A stretch of 64,000 nt of DNA from Microbacterium sediminis. Its GTDB lineage: Bacteria; Actinomycetota; Actinomycetes; Actinomycetales; Microbacteriaceae. Where the stretch lies: contig NZ_CP038256.1 in assembly GCF_004564075.1 (NCBI RefSeq), positions 1,922,001 through 1,986,000 on the forward strand, given 5' to 3'. The position numbers were made by a program, and so were the translations under genes. Positions 23,147 to 32,786 of this stretch are shown in pieces (position 1 is the first letter of the stretch; every line of letters starts with the position of its first letter). The notes beneath the pieces were generated by a model. That model was not told the origin of the DNA. It saw only the letters and a list, made by a program, of their open reading frames with translations, and did no database searches.

Positions 23147-25645
23147 TCAGTCGCGGATCTTCGCCCCGAACCGGTCCTCGGCGACCGCGACGCCGGCGAG
23201 CTTCGCCTCCGTCGCCTCCGCCGCCGTGAGCGTGCGGTCGTCGGCGCGGAAGCGCAGCGCGAACGTCAGGCTCTTGGAGCCGGCGGGCACGCCCTCGCCG
23301 CGGTAGTCGTCCACGAGCCGGATCGACTCCAGCAGCGGGCCGGCGCCCTCGACGAGCGCCGCGCGCAGCTCGGCCGCGGGCAGGGCCGCGTCGACGACGA
23401 GCGAGACGTCCTGGGTCGCCGCGGGGTAGGTCGACAGCGAGGCCACCACGACCCGCTCCCCCGCCAGGGAGAGCACACGGTCGAGGTCGAGCTCGGCGAC
23501 CGTGACGCGGCCGGGCAGGTCGGCATCGGCCGCCACCCGGGGCAGCAGCTCGCCGACGTAGCCGACCTCCGCACCGTCGACCGAGAGCACGCCCGTGCGC
23601 CCCGGGTGCAGCGCGGCGCGCGCGCCCTGGGCGACGTCGATCGTCACGCCGGCGGCGACCCCGATCGCGCGGATCGCGTCGAGGGCCACCTCGAGGCCCG
23701 CGGCCTCGGCCGCGCGGCCCGGCTGCTTCGGCGAGACGTTGCCCGCCAGCAGCAGCGCGACGTGGCGCGGCTGCGGCGGCACCGAGGCCTCGATCTGCGC
23801 GAGCATCTCGTCGCTCGGCTTCTGCGCACGCGGCGGGTTGACGTCCGTGCCGTAGACGACGCCCGCCTCGGGCAGAAACACGCTGCCGACCTCGAACAGG
23901 GCCAGATCGGTGGTGCCGCGCGACAGGTTGCGGTGCGCCGTCTGCAGCAGGCCGGGGATGAGCGATCGCCGCAGGAACGGCGTGGTCTGATCGAGGGCGT
24001 TGGCGAGCCGGATGCCGGGCACCGGCTCCCCGGTGGCCGAGCCGTGGAGGTCGTTCTGCGTGGCCGAGACGAACGGGAACGAGGGCGTCTCGACGAAGCC
24101 GATCGCGGCCAGCGTGTTCGCCACGCGCCGGCGGCCCTGCTGGGCGGGCGTGTAGCCGCGGCCCGAGGGCGGCGTCGGCAGGATCGACGGCACCTTGTCG
24201 ACATCGTCGACGCGCGCGACCTCCTCGGCCAGGGTCCACTTGTCGGTGAGGTCGGGGCGCCACGACGGCGGCGTGACCGTCCACCCGTCGGCGGCGTCCT
24301 CGACCGTGCAGCCGATGAGCTCGAGCGTCTCGCGGATGCGATCGGCGGCGTAGTCGACCCCGATCAGCCCCGGCACGAACGCGGCGGGCAGCGCGATGGC
24401 CTCGCGCTCGACGACGGCGCCGAGCGAGGAGCCGAGGGCGTCGGCGGTGCCGCCGGCGAGCTCCACCATGAGGTCGACCACGCGCTGCGCGGCCACCGGG
24501 GCGATGAGCGGGTCGACGCCGCGCTCGAAGCGGCGCGACGCCTCGCTGGGCAGCTTGTGCCGGCGCGCGGTGCGGGCGATCGACACGGCGTCGAAGGTCG
24601 CCGCCTCGACGAGCACGTCGGTGGTCGAGGCGCTCATCTCGGTCGCGGCCCCGCCCATGACGCCGGCGAGCCCGATCGGGCCGGACTCGTCGGCGATGAG
24701 CAGGTCCTCCGCGAAGAGCGCGCGCTCCTGGCCGTCGAGCGTGACGAGCGTCTCGCCCTCCGCCGCGCGGCGGACCGTGATGCCGCCGGTGAGGGTCGCC
24801 AGGTCGTAGCCGTGGATCGGCTGGCCCAGCTCGATCATGACGTAGTTCGTGATGTCGACGAGCAGCGAGATCGAGCGGATGCCCGCGAGCGTGAGGCGCG
24901 CGACCATCCACGGCGGCGTCGGGCGCGTGGCGTCCACTCCGCGCACCACCCGGGTGACGAACTCCGTCGCGCCCACGTTGCCGCGGATCGGCACGTCGTC
25001 GCGGACGGTCACGGGGAAGCCGGAGGCCGCCGCGACATCTTCGCGCAGGCCCGGGTCGGTGAACCGCGCGCCGGTCGAGAGCGCGTACTCGCGGGCCAGG
25101 CCGCGGATCGACAGCGCGTAGCCGCGGTCGGGGGTCACGTTCACGTCGACGGCGACGTCGTCGAGCCCGAGCAGCGCGATCGCGTCGGTGCCCACCTCGG
25201 CATCGACGCCCCACTCCACGAGGCGGATGATGCCGGAGTGCTCGTCGCCGAGCCCGAGTTCCTTGGCCGAGGCGATCATGCCGTCGGAGACGTGCCCGTA
25301 GGTCTTGCGCGCGGCGATCGGGAACGGACCGGGCAGCACGGCGCCCGGCAGCGTCACGACGACGGTGTCGCCCGGGACGAAGTTGGACGCGCCGCACACG
25401 ATTCCGCGCACGCCGCCGTGGGCCTCGCCCACGTCGACCTGGCACCAGCGGATCGTCTTGCCGTTGGACTGCGGCTCTTCGACGAACTCGAGCACCTTGC
25501 CGACGACGATCGGCCCGGTCAGGTCGAAGGAGACGATCTCCTCCTCCTCGAAGCCGACCGACACGAGCGCCGCGAAGACGTCGTCGGGCGTCGCGTCCTG
25601 GGGAACCTCGACGAACTCACGCAGCCACGAAAGCGGGACGCGCAT
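23147..25645 (-). CDS. pheT: phenylalanyl-tRNA synthetase beta subunit
   Basis: An 832-residue beta chain. It shows the N-terminal EMAP/OB-type tRNA-binding domain (GPIVVGKVLEFVEEPQ near residue 40), the B3/B4 editing domain (YVMIELGQPIHGYDL, ASRRFERGVDP), B5 (IGVDYAADRIRETLELIG) and the C-terminal ferredoxin-fold anticodon-binding domain (SLSTYPAATQDVSLVV). ATG 25645 shares one base with the pheS stop (TGATG). The frame continues far upstream in pheS but that is not coding. Confidence 0.97.
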   Translation of the reverse strand: MRVPLSWLREFVEVPQDATPDDVFAALVSVGFEEEEIVSFDLTGPIVVGKVLEFVEEPQSNGKTIRWCQVDVGEAHGGVRGIVCGASNFVPGDTVVVTLPGAVLPGPFPIAARKTYGHVSDGMIASAKELGLGDEHSGIIRLVEWGVDAEVGTDAIALLGLDDVAVDVNVTPDRGYALSIRGLAREYALSTGARFTDPGLREDVAAASGFPVTVRDDVPIRGNVGATEFVTRVVRGVDATRPTPPWMVARLTLAGIRSISLLVDITNYVMIELGQPIHGYDLATLTGGITVRRAAEGETLVTLDGQERALFAEDLLIADESGPIGLAGVMGGAATEMSASTTDVLVEAATFDAVSIARTARRHKLPSEASRRFERGVDPLIAPVAAQRVVDLMVELAGGTADALGSSLGAVVEREAIALPAAFVPGLIGVDYAADRIRETLELIGCTVEDAADGWTVTPPSWRPDLTDKWTLAEEVARVDDVDKVPSILPTPPSGRGYTPAQQGRRRVANTLAAIGFVETPSFPFVSATQNDLHGSATGEPVPGIRLANALDQTTPFLRRSLIPGLLQTAHRNLSRGTTDLALFEVGSVFLPEAGVVYGTDVNPPRAQKPSDEMLAQIEASVPPQPRHVALLLAGNVSPKQPGRAAEAAGLEVALDAIRAIGVAAGVTIDVAQGARAALHPGRTGVLSVDGAEVGYVGELLPRVAADADLPGRVTVAELDLDRVLSLAGERVVVASLSTYPAATQDVSLVVDAALPAAELRAALVEGAGPLLESIRLVDDYRGEGVPAGSKSLTFALRFRADDRTLTAAEATEAKLAGVAVAEDRFGAKIRD

Positions 25646-26685
25646 CACACCACCATCCCGAACTGCTCGCTGAAGCGCACATCGCCCTCGGCCATGTCGC
25701 GCATGTCCTGCACGTCCGAGCGGAACATCAGGGCCCGCTCGATCCCGATCCCGAACGCGAAGCCGCTGTAGACCTCCGGGTCGATCCCCGCCGCGCGCAG
25801 CACGTTGGGGTTGACCATGCCGCATCCGCCCCACTCGATCCAGCGCGCGCCGCCCTTGAACGTGGGGTGCCACAGGTCGAACTCGGCACTCGGCTCGGTG
25901 AACGGGAAGTAGTTGGTGCGCAGGCGCGTCTTGGCCTCCGGCCCGAACAGCTCGCGGGCGAGGTGGTCGAGCGTGCCCTTGAGGTGCGCCATCGTGATGC
26001 CCTTGTCGATCACGAGGCCCTCGGCCTGGGTGAAGACGGGCAGGTGCGTCGCGTCGAACTCGTCCGTGCGGTACACCTTGCCGGGCGAGAGCACGTAGAT
26101 CGGCAGCTCGCGCTCGAGCATCGAGCGCATCTGCACGGGGCTCGTCTGCGTGCGCATGACGAGGTGCCGCTCGATCGGGTCGACGAAGAACGTGTCCTGG
26201 AGCTGACGGGCGGGGTGGTCCTCGTCGAGGTTGAGCGCGTCGAAGTTGAACCACTCGTGTTCGAGCTCGGGGCCCTCCGCGATCTCCCATCCCATGCCGA
26301 CGAAGATGTCGCTGATCTGCTCCTGGAGCAGGCTCATCGGGTGGCGGGCGCCGGTGCGCGTGCGGCTGGCGACGGCCGTGATGTCGATGCGCTCGGCCTC
26401 GAGCTGCGCGGCGAGCTCGGCCTGCGCCAGCTCCTCCTCGCGGGCCGCGAGCGCCTGGCTCACGCGACCGCGCGCCGAGCCCACGAGCTTGCCGAACTCG
26501 GCCTTCTTCTCGTTGGGGACGTGGCGCATCTGCGCGTTGAGCGTCGCGAGCGCGCTTCCCTCTCCCTGGTGAGCGGAGCGGGCGGCCTTGAGCGCGGCGG
26601 TGTCGGGCGCGGCGGCGATCGCGGCCAGCGCGTCCGCGACCGCGGCCTCGACGGCCTCTGGCGTGATTTCGGGTGCATCGGACAC
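25645..26685 (-). CDS. pheS: phenylalanyl-tRNA synthetase alpha subunit
   Basis: A 346-residue class II catalytic subunit. An N-terminal coiled coil (residues 1-85) precedes TGARHPMSLL and motif 2 TDEFDATHLPVFTQAEG; motif 3 is FGIGIERALMF. I chose GTG 26685 (VSDAPEITPEA) because TAGACT lies eight bases upstream (26694-26699) and upstream codons lack similarity. pheS and pheT form one transcript. No T-box or leader peptide for phenylalanine was seen. Confidence 0.96.
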   Translation of the reverse strand: MSDAPEITPEAVEAAVADALAAIAAAPDTAALKAARSAHQGEGSALATLNAQMRHVPNEKKAEFGKLVGSARGRVSQALAAREEELAQAELAAQLEAERIDITAVASRTRTGARHPMSLLQEQISDIFVGMGWEIAEGPELEHEWFNFDALNLDEDHPARQLQDTFFVDPIERHLVMRTQTSPVQMRSMLERELPIYVLSPGKVYRTDEFDATHLPVFTQAEGLVIDKGITMAHLKGTLDHLARELFGPEAKTRLRTNYFPFTEPSAEFDLWHPTFKGGARWIEWGGCGMVNPNVLRAAGIDPEVYSGFAFGIGIERALMFRSDVQDMRDMAEGDVRFSEQFGMVV

Positions 26686-26728
26686 GAGAGTCGAGTCTAG
26701 TTCGTCGCCCCGCGCCTCCCCGCCGACG

Positions 26729-26766
26729 ACGACGCCCCCGCGGACCGGAGTCGGCGGGGGCGTCGT
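26729..26766 (-). terminator. terminator hairpin after the glutamate transporter operon
   Basis: A perfect 13-bp stem (26729-26741 with 26754-26766; ACGACGCCCCCGC and its complement) with a 12-nt loop lies 10 bp past the gluD stop and before the pheS promoter. No T tract follows. Confidence 0.8.
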
Positions 26767-26776
26767 GCGGGAGGGG

Positions 26777-27730
26777 TCAGAGGTGCATACCCGGCCCCGG
26801 TGTCTGGCTGTGGCTCGACTTGGCCGTCGCGTTCGCATCGGCCTGAACCATGGCAATCGCACTCGTCGGGTCGGCGAGTTCCTCCGGCGTGTTCGCCACG
26901 CGGCTGCCCGTGCGCTTCGTTCCGCGCCGCGCGAGCCAGCGTGCGAACCAGGACAGACTCAGGTTCATAACCAGGTAGATCGCCAGCGTGACGAAGAAGA
27001 GCGAGAACAGGTACCGGTTGCCATAGAACGCGTTCAGGTTCGTCATCGTCGTGCGGATGATCTCCTGGTACGCCACGATGTAGCCGAGCGAGGTGTCCTT
27101 GAGAAGCACCACGAGCTGCGCGACGATGATCGGCAGCATCTGACGGAACGCCTGTGGGAACTCGACGATGAGGCGCGACTGCAACGTGGTCATGCCGACG
27201 CTCAGCGCCGCCTCACGCTGCCCCTTCGGCAGCGCGACGAGGCCGGCCCGGAGGGCCTCGCCGATCAGCGTGCCGTTATAGAGGATGAGCGCGATAACGA
27301 CCGCCCAGAAGCTCCCGGTAGAGGCGACGAGGAGGATGAAGAGCATCATCAGCAGCACGGGCATGCCGCGGAGGAACTCCTGGAGCCACGTGATCGGCAC
27401 ACGGATCCACGGGTTCGTTGCGCTGCGCAGCAGCGAGAACACGACACCCAGGATGATCGCGCCGACCGCAGCGAGAGCCGCAGCACGGAGGGTATTCACA
27501 ACGCCGGAGCCAATGAAGGTCCACACCTCGGGGTCGGCGAAGATGTCCCACCGACTGCCGTCGAACATGCCGGGCAAGGTGATGCCGCCCGATTGGCGGG
27601 GCGCCGCCAGGATCGCGATCCCCCAGGCAAGCACAGCCGCGATCGCGAGAAGAGCGACGACCGACAGCGTGCGGGAGAGCGCCCGCGCGCGGGGACCAGG
27701 GGCGTCGAACAAGACGCTCGAACCGCTCAT
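26777..27730 (-). CDS. gluD: glutamate-type amino acid ABC transporter, permease
   Basis: A 317-residue inner-membrane permease of the polar amino acid (HisMQ) family. The EAA loop reads EALRAGLVALPKGQREAALSVGM. Compared with its partner it has an extra N-terminal membrane segment and a roughly 50-residue C-terminal cytoplasmic tail rich in A, S and T. ATG 27730 overlaps the gluC stop (ATGA). Substrate glutamate is inferred from gluABCD gene order and similarity. Confidence 0.9.
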   Translation of the reverse strand: MSGSSVLFDAPGPRARALSRTLSVVALLAIAAVLAWGIAILAAPRQSGGITLPGMFDGSRWDIFADPEVWTFIGSGVVNTLRAAALAAVGAIILGVVFSLLRSATNPWIRVPITWLQEFLRGMPVLLMMLFILLVASTGSFWAVVIALILYNGTLIGEALRAGLVALPKGQREAALSVGMTTLQSRLIVEFPQAFRQMLPIIVAQLVVLLKDTSLGYIVAYQEIIRTTMTNLNAFYGNRYLFSLFFVTLAIYLVMNLSLSWFARWLARRGTKRTGSRVANTPEELADPTSAIAMVQADANATAKSSHSQTPGPGMHL

Positions 27731-28374
27731 CGTCGCACCACCAGCTTCTTCTCGAGTGCGCCGGCGGCAACGCCCAGCGGCACAGTGATCACGAGATACA
27801 GGGCCGCTGCCGTCACGAGGATCGGGATGACCATGTTCCCGTTGTCGTTGGCGAGCTGACGCGTCGACGCGAAGAGCTCCACGATGAAGAAGCCGCCCGC
27901 GACCGAGGTGTTTTTCGTCAGCGCGATGAAGACATTGATCAGCGGCGGGATCGTCATGCGGAACGCCTGCGGAAGCACCACGAGGGTGACCGTCTGCGCA
28001 AAGCCCAGGCCGATGCTGCGCGCTGCCTCCGCCTGCCCGACCGGCACGCCGTTGATGCCGGAGCGCAGGGCCTCCGCGACGAACGGCGAGGTGTAGTACG
28101 CCAGCGCGAGGAATGCGAGCGGCAGGTAGTCCCACCGCAGCCCGAGGAACGGGATGACGAAGGCGAAGAAGATGAAGACGAGCGTCAGCGGCGTGTTGCG
28201 CGCCACCTCGGTCCACACGGCTGCGAAGCCGCGCAACGAAGCGATAGGCGAGATGCGCATCGCGGCGATGATCGTGCCGAGCACCAGCGAGGCCATGCCC
28301 GCGACCGCGAGCAGCAGCAGCGTGACGAGGAAACCGTCGATGAAGGCTGGCCAGAGCGAGAGGTACTGCTCCAT
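27727..28374 (-). CDS. gluC: glutamate-type amino acid ABC transporter, permease
   Basis: A 215-residue permease with about five membrane segments and the EAA loop EALRSGINGVPVGQAEAARSIGLG, typical of the His/Glu/Gln/Arg importer family. It pairs with the downstream permease as a heterodimer. Its ATG is preceded by GGAAAGGAAGGCGC, and the gene is separated from the binding-protein gene by a strong hairpin. Confidence 0.9.
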   Translation of the reverse strand: MEQYLSLWPAFIDGFLVTLLLLAVAGMASLVLGTIIAAMRISPIASLRGFAAVWTEVARNTPLTLVFIFFAFVIPFLGLRWDYLPLAFLALAYYTSPFVAEALRSGINGVPVGQAEAARSIGLGFAQTVTLVVLPQAFRMTIPPLINVFIALTKNTSVAGGFFIVELFASTRQLANDNGNMVIPILVTAAALYLVITVPLGVAAGALEKKLVVRR

Positions 28375-28403
28375 GCGCCTTCCTTTCCGTTGATGTCAGG
28401 GGC

Positions 28404-28435
28404 GGTGCCCCGGGCTCCTGAGAGCCCGGGGCACC
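28404..28435 (-). terminator. strong intra-operon hairpin between gluB and gluC
   Basis: A perfect 14-bp stem (28404-28417 and 28422-28435; GGTGCCCCGGGCTC and its complement) with a 4-nt loop. It sits in the 84 bp between the binding-protein and permease genes. It is placed to act as a partial terminator or RNA stabiliser, giving more binding protein than permease. Confidence 0.8.
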
Positions 28436-28458
28436 TGCTCACAGCTGAGCGGGATCGA

Positions 28459-29319
28459 TCAGTAGCGGTCGACTGCCGGCGGCTCGACATACGGGAGCAC
28501 GGTGCCGGCGGTGGCGTTCCACGCCTCCTCGTAGCGACCGTCCTCGTACGCCTCCTCCAGAACGTCGTTGATCCACATGCGGAACTCGGTGTCGTCCTTG
28601 GCCAGGCCGATGCCATAGGGCTCCTCCGTGAAGGGCTCGCCCACGACCTTGAACTCGCCCTCGTTCTGGGCGGCGAGGCCCGCGAGGATCACGTTGTCCG
28701 TCGAGACGGCCACGACCTGGCCGCTGCGCAGCGGCTCGAGGCAGTTGCCGTAGGCGTCGGTGGCGACGACCTCGGCACCGAGCGTCTCGAGGTTGGCGGC
28801 CGGCGTGGAGCCCGTCACCGAGCACACCGGCTGACCGACGAGGTCCTCTTCGCTCTGGATGTCGTCGTTGTCTGCGAGCACGAGGATCGACTGACCAGCC
28901 ATGTAGTACGGGCCGGCGAACGAGATGACTTCCTTGCGCTCGTCGTTGATCGTGTAGGTCGCGACGACGATGTCCACCTCGCCGTTCTCGATGAACGGCT
29001 CGCGGTTGGCCGAGACGGTCTCGACCCAGTTGATGTTGTCCTCGGAGATGCCCAGCTCGGCCGCGATGATCTTGCCGATCTCGACGTCGAAGCCCTCGGG
29101 GGTGCCCGACGGGCCCTGCAGGCCGAACAGCGGCTGGTCGAACTTGGTGCCGATGGTGATCTCACCGGCCTCCGCGAGCTCGGCCATGGTGGTGCCGGCC
29201 TCGAACTCCGGGTTCTCGACGGGCTCGGTGCCCGGGTCCTCGGTGGCGGTGGAGCACGCGGTGAGCGCCAGGGCGCCGGCCGCGGCCAGTGCCAGGAGCG
29301 GGAGTCGCATACGCTTCAT
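28459..29319 (-). CDS. gluB: glutamate-type ABC transporter substrate-binding lipoprotein
   Basis: A 286-residue periplasmic-binding-protein-fold lipoprotein. The signal peptide ends in a lipobox LTAC with the lipidated Cys at 22. The mature part has the family markers EITIGTKFDQPLFGLQ, GFDVEIGKIIAAELG and a C-terminal EEAWNATAG segment. It would capture the amino acid outside the membrane and deliver it to gluCD. ATG 29319 is preceded by AAGGAAAAA. Confidence 0.92.
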   Translation of the reverse strand: MKRMRLPLLALAAAGALALTACSTATEDPGTEPVENPEFEAGTTMAELAEAGEITIGTKFDQPLFGLQGPSGTPEGFDVEIGKIIAAELGISEDNINWVETVSANREPFIENGEVDIVVATYTINDERKEVISFAGPYYMAGQSILVLADNDDIQSEEDLVGQPVCSVTGSTPAANLETLGAEVVATDAYGNCLEPLRSGQVVAVSTDNVILAGLAAQNEGEFKVVGEPFTEEPYGIGLAKDDTEFRMWINDVLEEAYEDGRYEEAWNATAGTVLPYVEPPAVDRY

Positions 29320-29384
29320 GGTTTTTCCTTTGCTGTGTGTCGCCGCCAGGCGGCGCCGGGTCCGACCTCGTGGATCGGGCGGTC

Positions 29385-30179
29385 TCAGTGGGTAAGGATC
29401 TTCGACAGGAAGTCCTTGGCACGGTCGGACTGCGGGCTCGTGAAGAACTGCTCCGGCTCGGCCTCCTCGACGATCGCGCCGTCTGCCATGAAAAGCACGC
29501 GATCCGCCGCCTTCCGCGCGAAGCCCATCTCGTGGGTGACGACGATCATCGTCATCCCGTCCTGGGCGAGGCCCACCATGACATCGAGCACCTCGTTGAT
29601 CATCTCGGGGTCGAGCGCGCTCGTGGGCTCGTCCATGAGGATCACCTTGGGGTTCATCGCGAGCGACCGGGCGATCGCGACGCGCTGCTGCTGTCCGCCG
29701 GAGAGCTGGCTCGGCATCTTGTTCGCCTGATTGGCCACACCGACGCGATCGAGGAGCGCCATCGCCTTCGCCTCAGCCTCAGCCTTCTTCATGCCGCGGA
29801 CCTTGATGGGGCCCAGCGTGACGTTCTCGAGGACCGTCTTGTGCGCGAAGAGATTGAACGACTGGAAGACCATCCCCACGTCGCTGCGGAGCTCGGCGAG
29901 TGCCTTGCCTTCTTCGGGCAGCGCCTTGCCGTCGATCGAGATCCGGCCGGAATCGATCGTCTCGAGCCGATTGATCGCGCGGCAGAGGGTCGACTTGCCG
30001 GAGCCCGAGGGGCCGATGACGACGACCACCTCGCCGCGGTTGACGGTCGTGTTGATGTCCTTCAACACGTGAAGGTCGCCATAGTGCTTGTTTACGTTCT
30101 CGACCACGACCAGTGGCTCGCCGCGGCGAACCGAGATGTTCGACGTAGGAGGCGCAGGCGTGGATGCGTCGCTTGCCAT
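29385..30179 (-). CDS. gluA: glutamate-type amino acid ABC transporter ATP-binding protein
   Basis: A 264-residue ATPase and first gene of the operon: Walker [11 protein letters not shown]-loop MVFQSFNLF, signature [13 protein letters not shown], Walker [15 protein letters not shown] and the H-loop [11 protein letters not shown]. Residues 1-20 are a variable extension. The promoter directly upstream leaves six bases between TAGGGT and the ATG, so the mRNA is probably leaderless. Confidence 0.94.
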   Translation of the reverse strand: MASDASTPAPPTSNISVRRGEPLVVVENVNKHYGDLHVLKDINTTVNRGEVVVVIGPSGSGKSTLCRAINRLETIDSGRISIDGKALPEEGKALAELRSDVGMVFQSFNLFAHKTVLENVTLGPIKVRGMKKAEAEAKAMALLDRVGVANQANKMPSQLSGGQQQRVAIARSLAMNPKVILMDEPTSALDPEMINEVLDVMVGLAQDGMTMIVVTHEMGFARKAADRVLFMADGAIVEEAEPEQFFTSPQSDRAKDFLSKILTH

Positions 30180-30185
30180 GGGATC

Positions 30186-30215
30186 ACCCTAGGCGGCAGA
30201 CGATCTCTCGGCCAA
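30186..30215 (-). promoter_or_regulatory. promoter of the glutamate transporter operon
   Basis: On the minus strand TTGGCC (30215-30210), an 18-bp spacer and TAGGGT (30191-30186), six bases before the gluA ATG. Both hexamers are reasonable and the position fits a leaderless transcript. Confidence 0.6.
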
Positions 30216-30290
30216 CTGGCGTGAGCCGCTTTACCGAGACGTAACACGACGGCGTCGCCGGTCGAACCCGCAGGGCGCGAGCTCGCGGGG

Positions 30291-31091
30291 TCAGGAGCGC
30301 TGGGCGAACGCGCTCTCGTAGAGGCACACGCTCGCGGCGGTGGCGAGGTTGAGCGACTCGGCCTTGCCGAAGATCGGCAGGCGCAGCGCGCGGTCGACGA
30401 GCTCGAGCGCGCCGTCCTCGAGCCCCCGGGCCTCGTTGCCGAACACCCAGGCGGTCGGGCCGGCCAGCGCGCCCTCGGCGCGCGCGGTCAGGAGGTCGTC
30501 GCCCTTGACGTCGGCGGCGATCACGGTCATCCCGGCGGCGTGGGCGCGCTCGATCACGTCGGGGAGGGCCGCGCCCACCGCGTACGGCAGGTGGAAGAGC
30601 GATCCGGTCGTGGAGCGGACGACCTTGGGGTTGTGCGGGTCGACCGTGCGGCCGGTGAGGATGACGGCATCGGCTCCGGCGGCGTCGGCGGCGCGGATGA
30701 TCGTGCCCAGGTTGCCGGGATCGCGCACCTCCTCGCAGATGGCGACGAGCCGCGGCTCCCCCGCGAAGATCTCGCGGACGGACGTGGGCGTCTGTCGCGC
30801 GACGGCGAGGACGCCCTGCGGGGTGACGGTGTCGGCCATGGCCGAGAGCACCTGCTCGGTGACGTACTCGGCCTCGACGCCGGCGTCGGTGGCGAGGGTG
30901 CGGATGTCACCGTGGCGCTCGAGCGCGGTGGGCGTGACGAAGAGGTCGACGATCGCGCCGGGCGCGTACTCGAGGCCCTCGCGCACGGCCTGCGGGCCCT
31001 CGAGCAGGTACAGACCGGTCTCGTCGCGCGCGTTGCGCTTGGCGAGCTTGGCGACGGCCCGCACGCGCGGGGATCGGGGGTTCTCGAGCAC
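30291..31091 (-). CDS. SpoU/TrmH-family RNA 2'-O-methyltransferase
   Basis: A 266-residue SPOUT methyltransferase. After an N-terminal RNA-binding domain (L30e-like, about 1-110) come the three SpoU motifs: NLGTIIRAADAAG, VFGNEARGL and LPIFGKAESLNLATAASVCLYE. It likely methylates an rRNA ribose; in mycobacteria the gene in this slot is called tsnR. GTG 31091 has TAGGCT six bases upstream (31098-31103). It follows rplT, with a terminator between. Confidence 0.9.
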   Translation of the reverse strand: MLENPRSPRVRAVAKLAKRNARDETGLYLLEGPQAVREGLEYAPGAIVDLFVTPTALERHGDIRTLATDAGVEAEYVTEQVLSAMADTVTPQGVLAVARQTPTSVREIFAGEPRLVAICEEVRDPGNLGTIIRAADAAGADAVILTGRTVDPHNPKVVRSTTGSLFHLPYAVGAALPDVIERAHAAGMTVIAADVKGDDLLTARAEGALAGPTAWVFGNEARGLEDGALELVDRALRLPIFGKAESLNLATAASVCLYESAFAQRS

Positions 31092-31160
31092 GTCTCCAGC
31101 CTAGGCGCGGCCCCGCCCCGGCCGGGTGCGACGCGCGCCCGCAGGAGCGCGGGAACGCGA

Positions 31161-31192
31161 AAGCGGGGCGCCCCCGAAGGGACGCCCCGCTT
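31161..31192 (-). terminator. terminator after rplT
   Basis: Arms AAGCGGGGCG (31161-31170) and CGCCCCGCTT (31183-31192) form a 10-bp stem, with an inner CCC/GGG extension; it begins 15 bp after the rplT stop. It ends the infC-rpmI-rplT unit before the SpoU gene's own promoter. Confidence 0.82.
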
Positions 31193-31206
31193 CACGAGGG
31201 TGATGC

Positions 31207-31590
31207 TTACGCGGCCTTGGGCGCGTTCACGTCGGCCGGCAGGGCCTTCTTGGCGACCTCGACGAGCGAGGCGAAGGCGGCGGGCTCGTTGACGGCCAGC
31301 TCGGCGAGCATGCGGCGGTCGACCTCGACCTCGGCCAGGGCGAGGCCCTGGATGAGGCGGTTGTAGGTGATGCCGTTCTGGCGGGCAGCGGCGTTGATGC
31401 GCTGGATCCAGAGGCGACGGAACTCGCCCTTCTTCTTGCGGCGGTCGCGGTACGCGTAGACGAGCGAGTGGGTGACCTGCTCCTTCGCCTTGCGGTACAG
31501 GCGCGAACGCTGGCCACGGTAACCCGAGGCGCGCTCGAGGATGACGCGACGCTTCTTCTGGGCGTTGACAGCCCGCTTGACTCTAGCCAT
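31207..31590 (-). CDS. rplT: ribosomal protein bL20
   Basis: A 127-residue basic protein of the 50S subunit ([15 protein letters not shown] start, [15 protein letters not shown] core). It is slightly longer than the common 117-120 residues because of a C-terminal extension. It binds 23S rRNA early in assembly and closes the infC-rpmI-rplT operon. Confidence 0.98.
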   Translation of the reverse strand: MARVKRAVNAQKKRRVILERASGYRGQRSRLYRKAKEQVTHSLVYAYRDRRKKKGEFRRLWIQRINAAARQNGITYNRLIQGLALAEVEVDRRMLAELAVNEPAAFASLVEVAKKALPADVNAPKAA

Positions 31591-31622
31591 TCTTCAGATT
31601 CCTAACGTGATCTCGCGTCGTC

Positions 31623-31817
31623 TCAGCGACCGAGGAGCTTCTTGACGACCTTGAGGTCGTTGCCCGAGATGACCTGGTCCTGGTTGAGGCGGCGGGTGCG
31701 ACGGCTCGACTTGTGCTCGAGGTTGTGGCGCATGCCAGCCTGCTGCTTCTTGATCTTGCCGCTGCCGGTGATCTTGAAGCGCTTCTTGCTGCCCGAGTGG
31801 GTCTTCTGCTTCGGCAT
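31623..31817 (-). CDS. rpmI: ribosomal protein bL35
   Basis: A 64-residue 50S protein ([21 protein letters not shown]). Length and sequence are standard for actinobacteria. The start has TAAGGAAGAG upstream. Located 32 bp before rplT and 77 bp after infC. Confidence 0.98.
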   Translation of the reverse strand: MPKQKTHSGSKKRFKITGSGKIKKQQAGMRHNLEHKSSRRTRRLNQDQVISGNDLKVVKKLLGR

Positions 31818-31894
31818 CTTCTCTTCCTTACGTTGGCGCCCCTCGGGGCGACGCTTTGTGCTTGCCCGCCGCGGCGGGAAGTGTGTGGGGGGGC

Positions 31895-32515
<621 letters not shown>

Positions 32516-32786
32516 GCGGAACTCCTTGGGTGCGATGGCTGCGGCCACCGTGGCGCGACGTTCACGACACGGGCGGGAGAGAAACTCAGCATCCACCCGT
32601 GCACGACGAAGACGTCGGCTCACCCGAACATCCAGAACCCGCCGTTACTCGTTCTCTGGATGACTACCCGCTGATCGCGGGCGGAGTGTGACCCGGTAGC
32701 CTTAGACGGCAAGCGCGGGTGGGATGTGAATCCTCTTTCGTCCGGAATACATTCCGGAGCCGCCCCAAGACTACCAGAAAGCCCCG
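32516..32786 (-). promoter_or_regulatory. infC leader and divergent intergenic region
   Basis: The 271 bp between infC and the divergent DUF1844 gene contain a hairpin with 8-bp arms CATCCAGA/TCTGGATG (between 32629 and 32662) and a 16-bp inverted repeat CCGGAAT-AC-ATTCCGG at 32742-32757. The first would lie in the infC mRNA leader and could take part in L20/IF-3 feedback; the second could be an operator or hairpin. No clear -35/-10 pair was identified. Confidence 0.5.

Noticed and set aside
26686..26776. T-box riboswitch for pheST (or tyrS)
   Set aside because: The upstream gaps are short, there is no T-box core sequence, and the probable transcript start is at the start codon.
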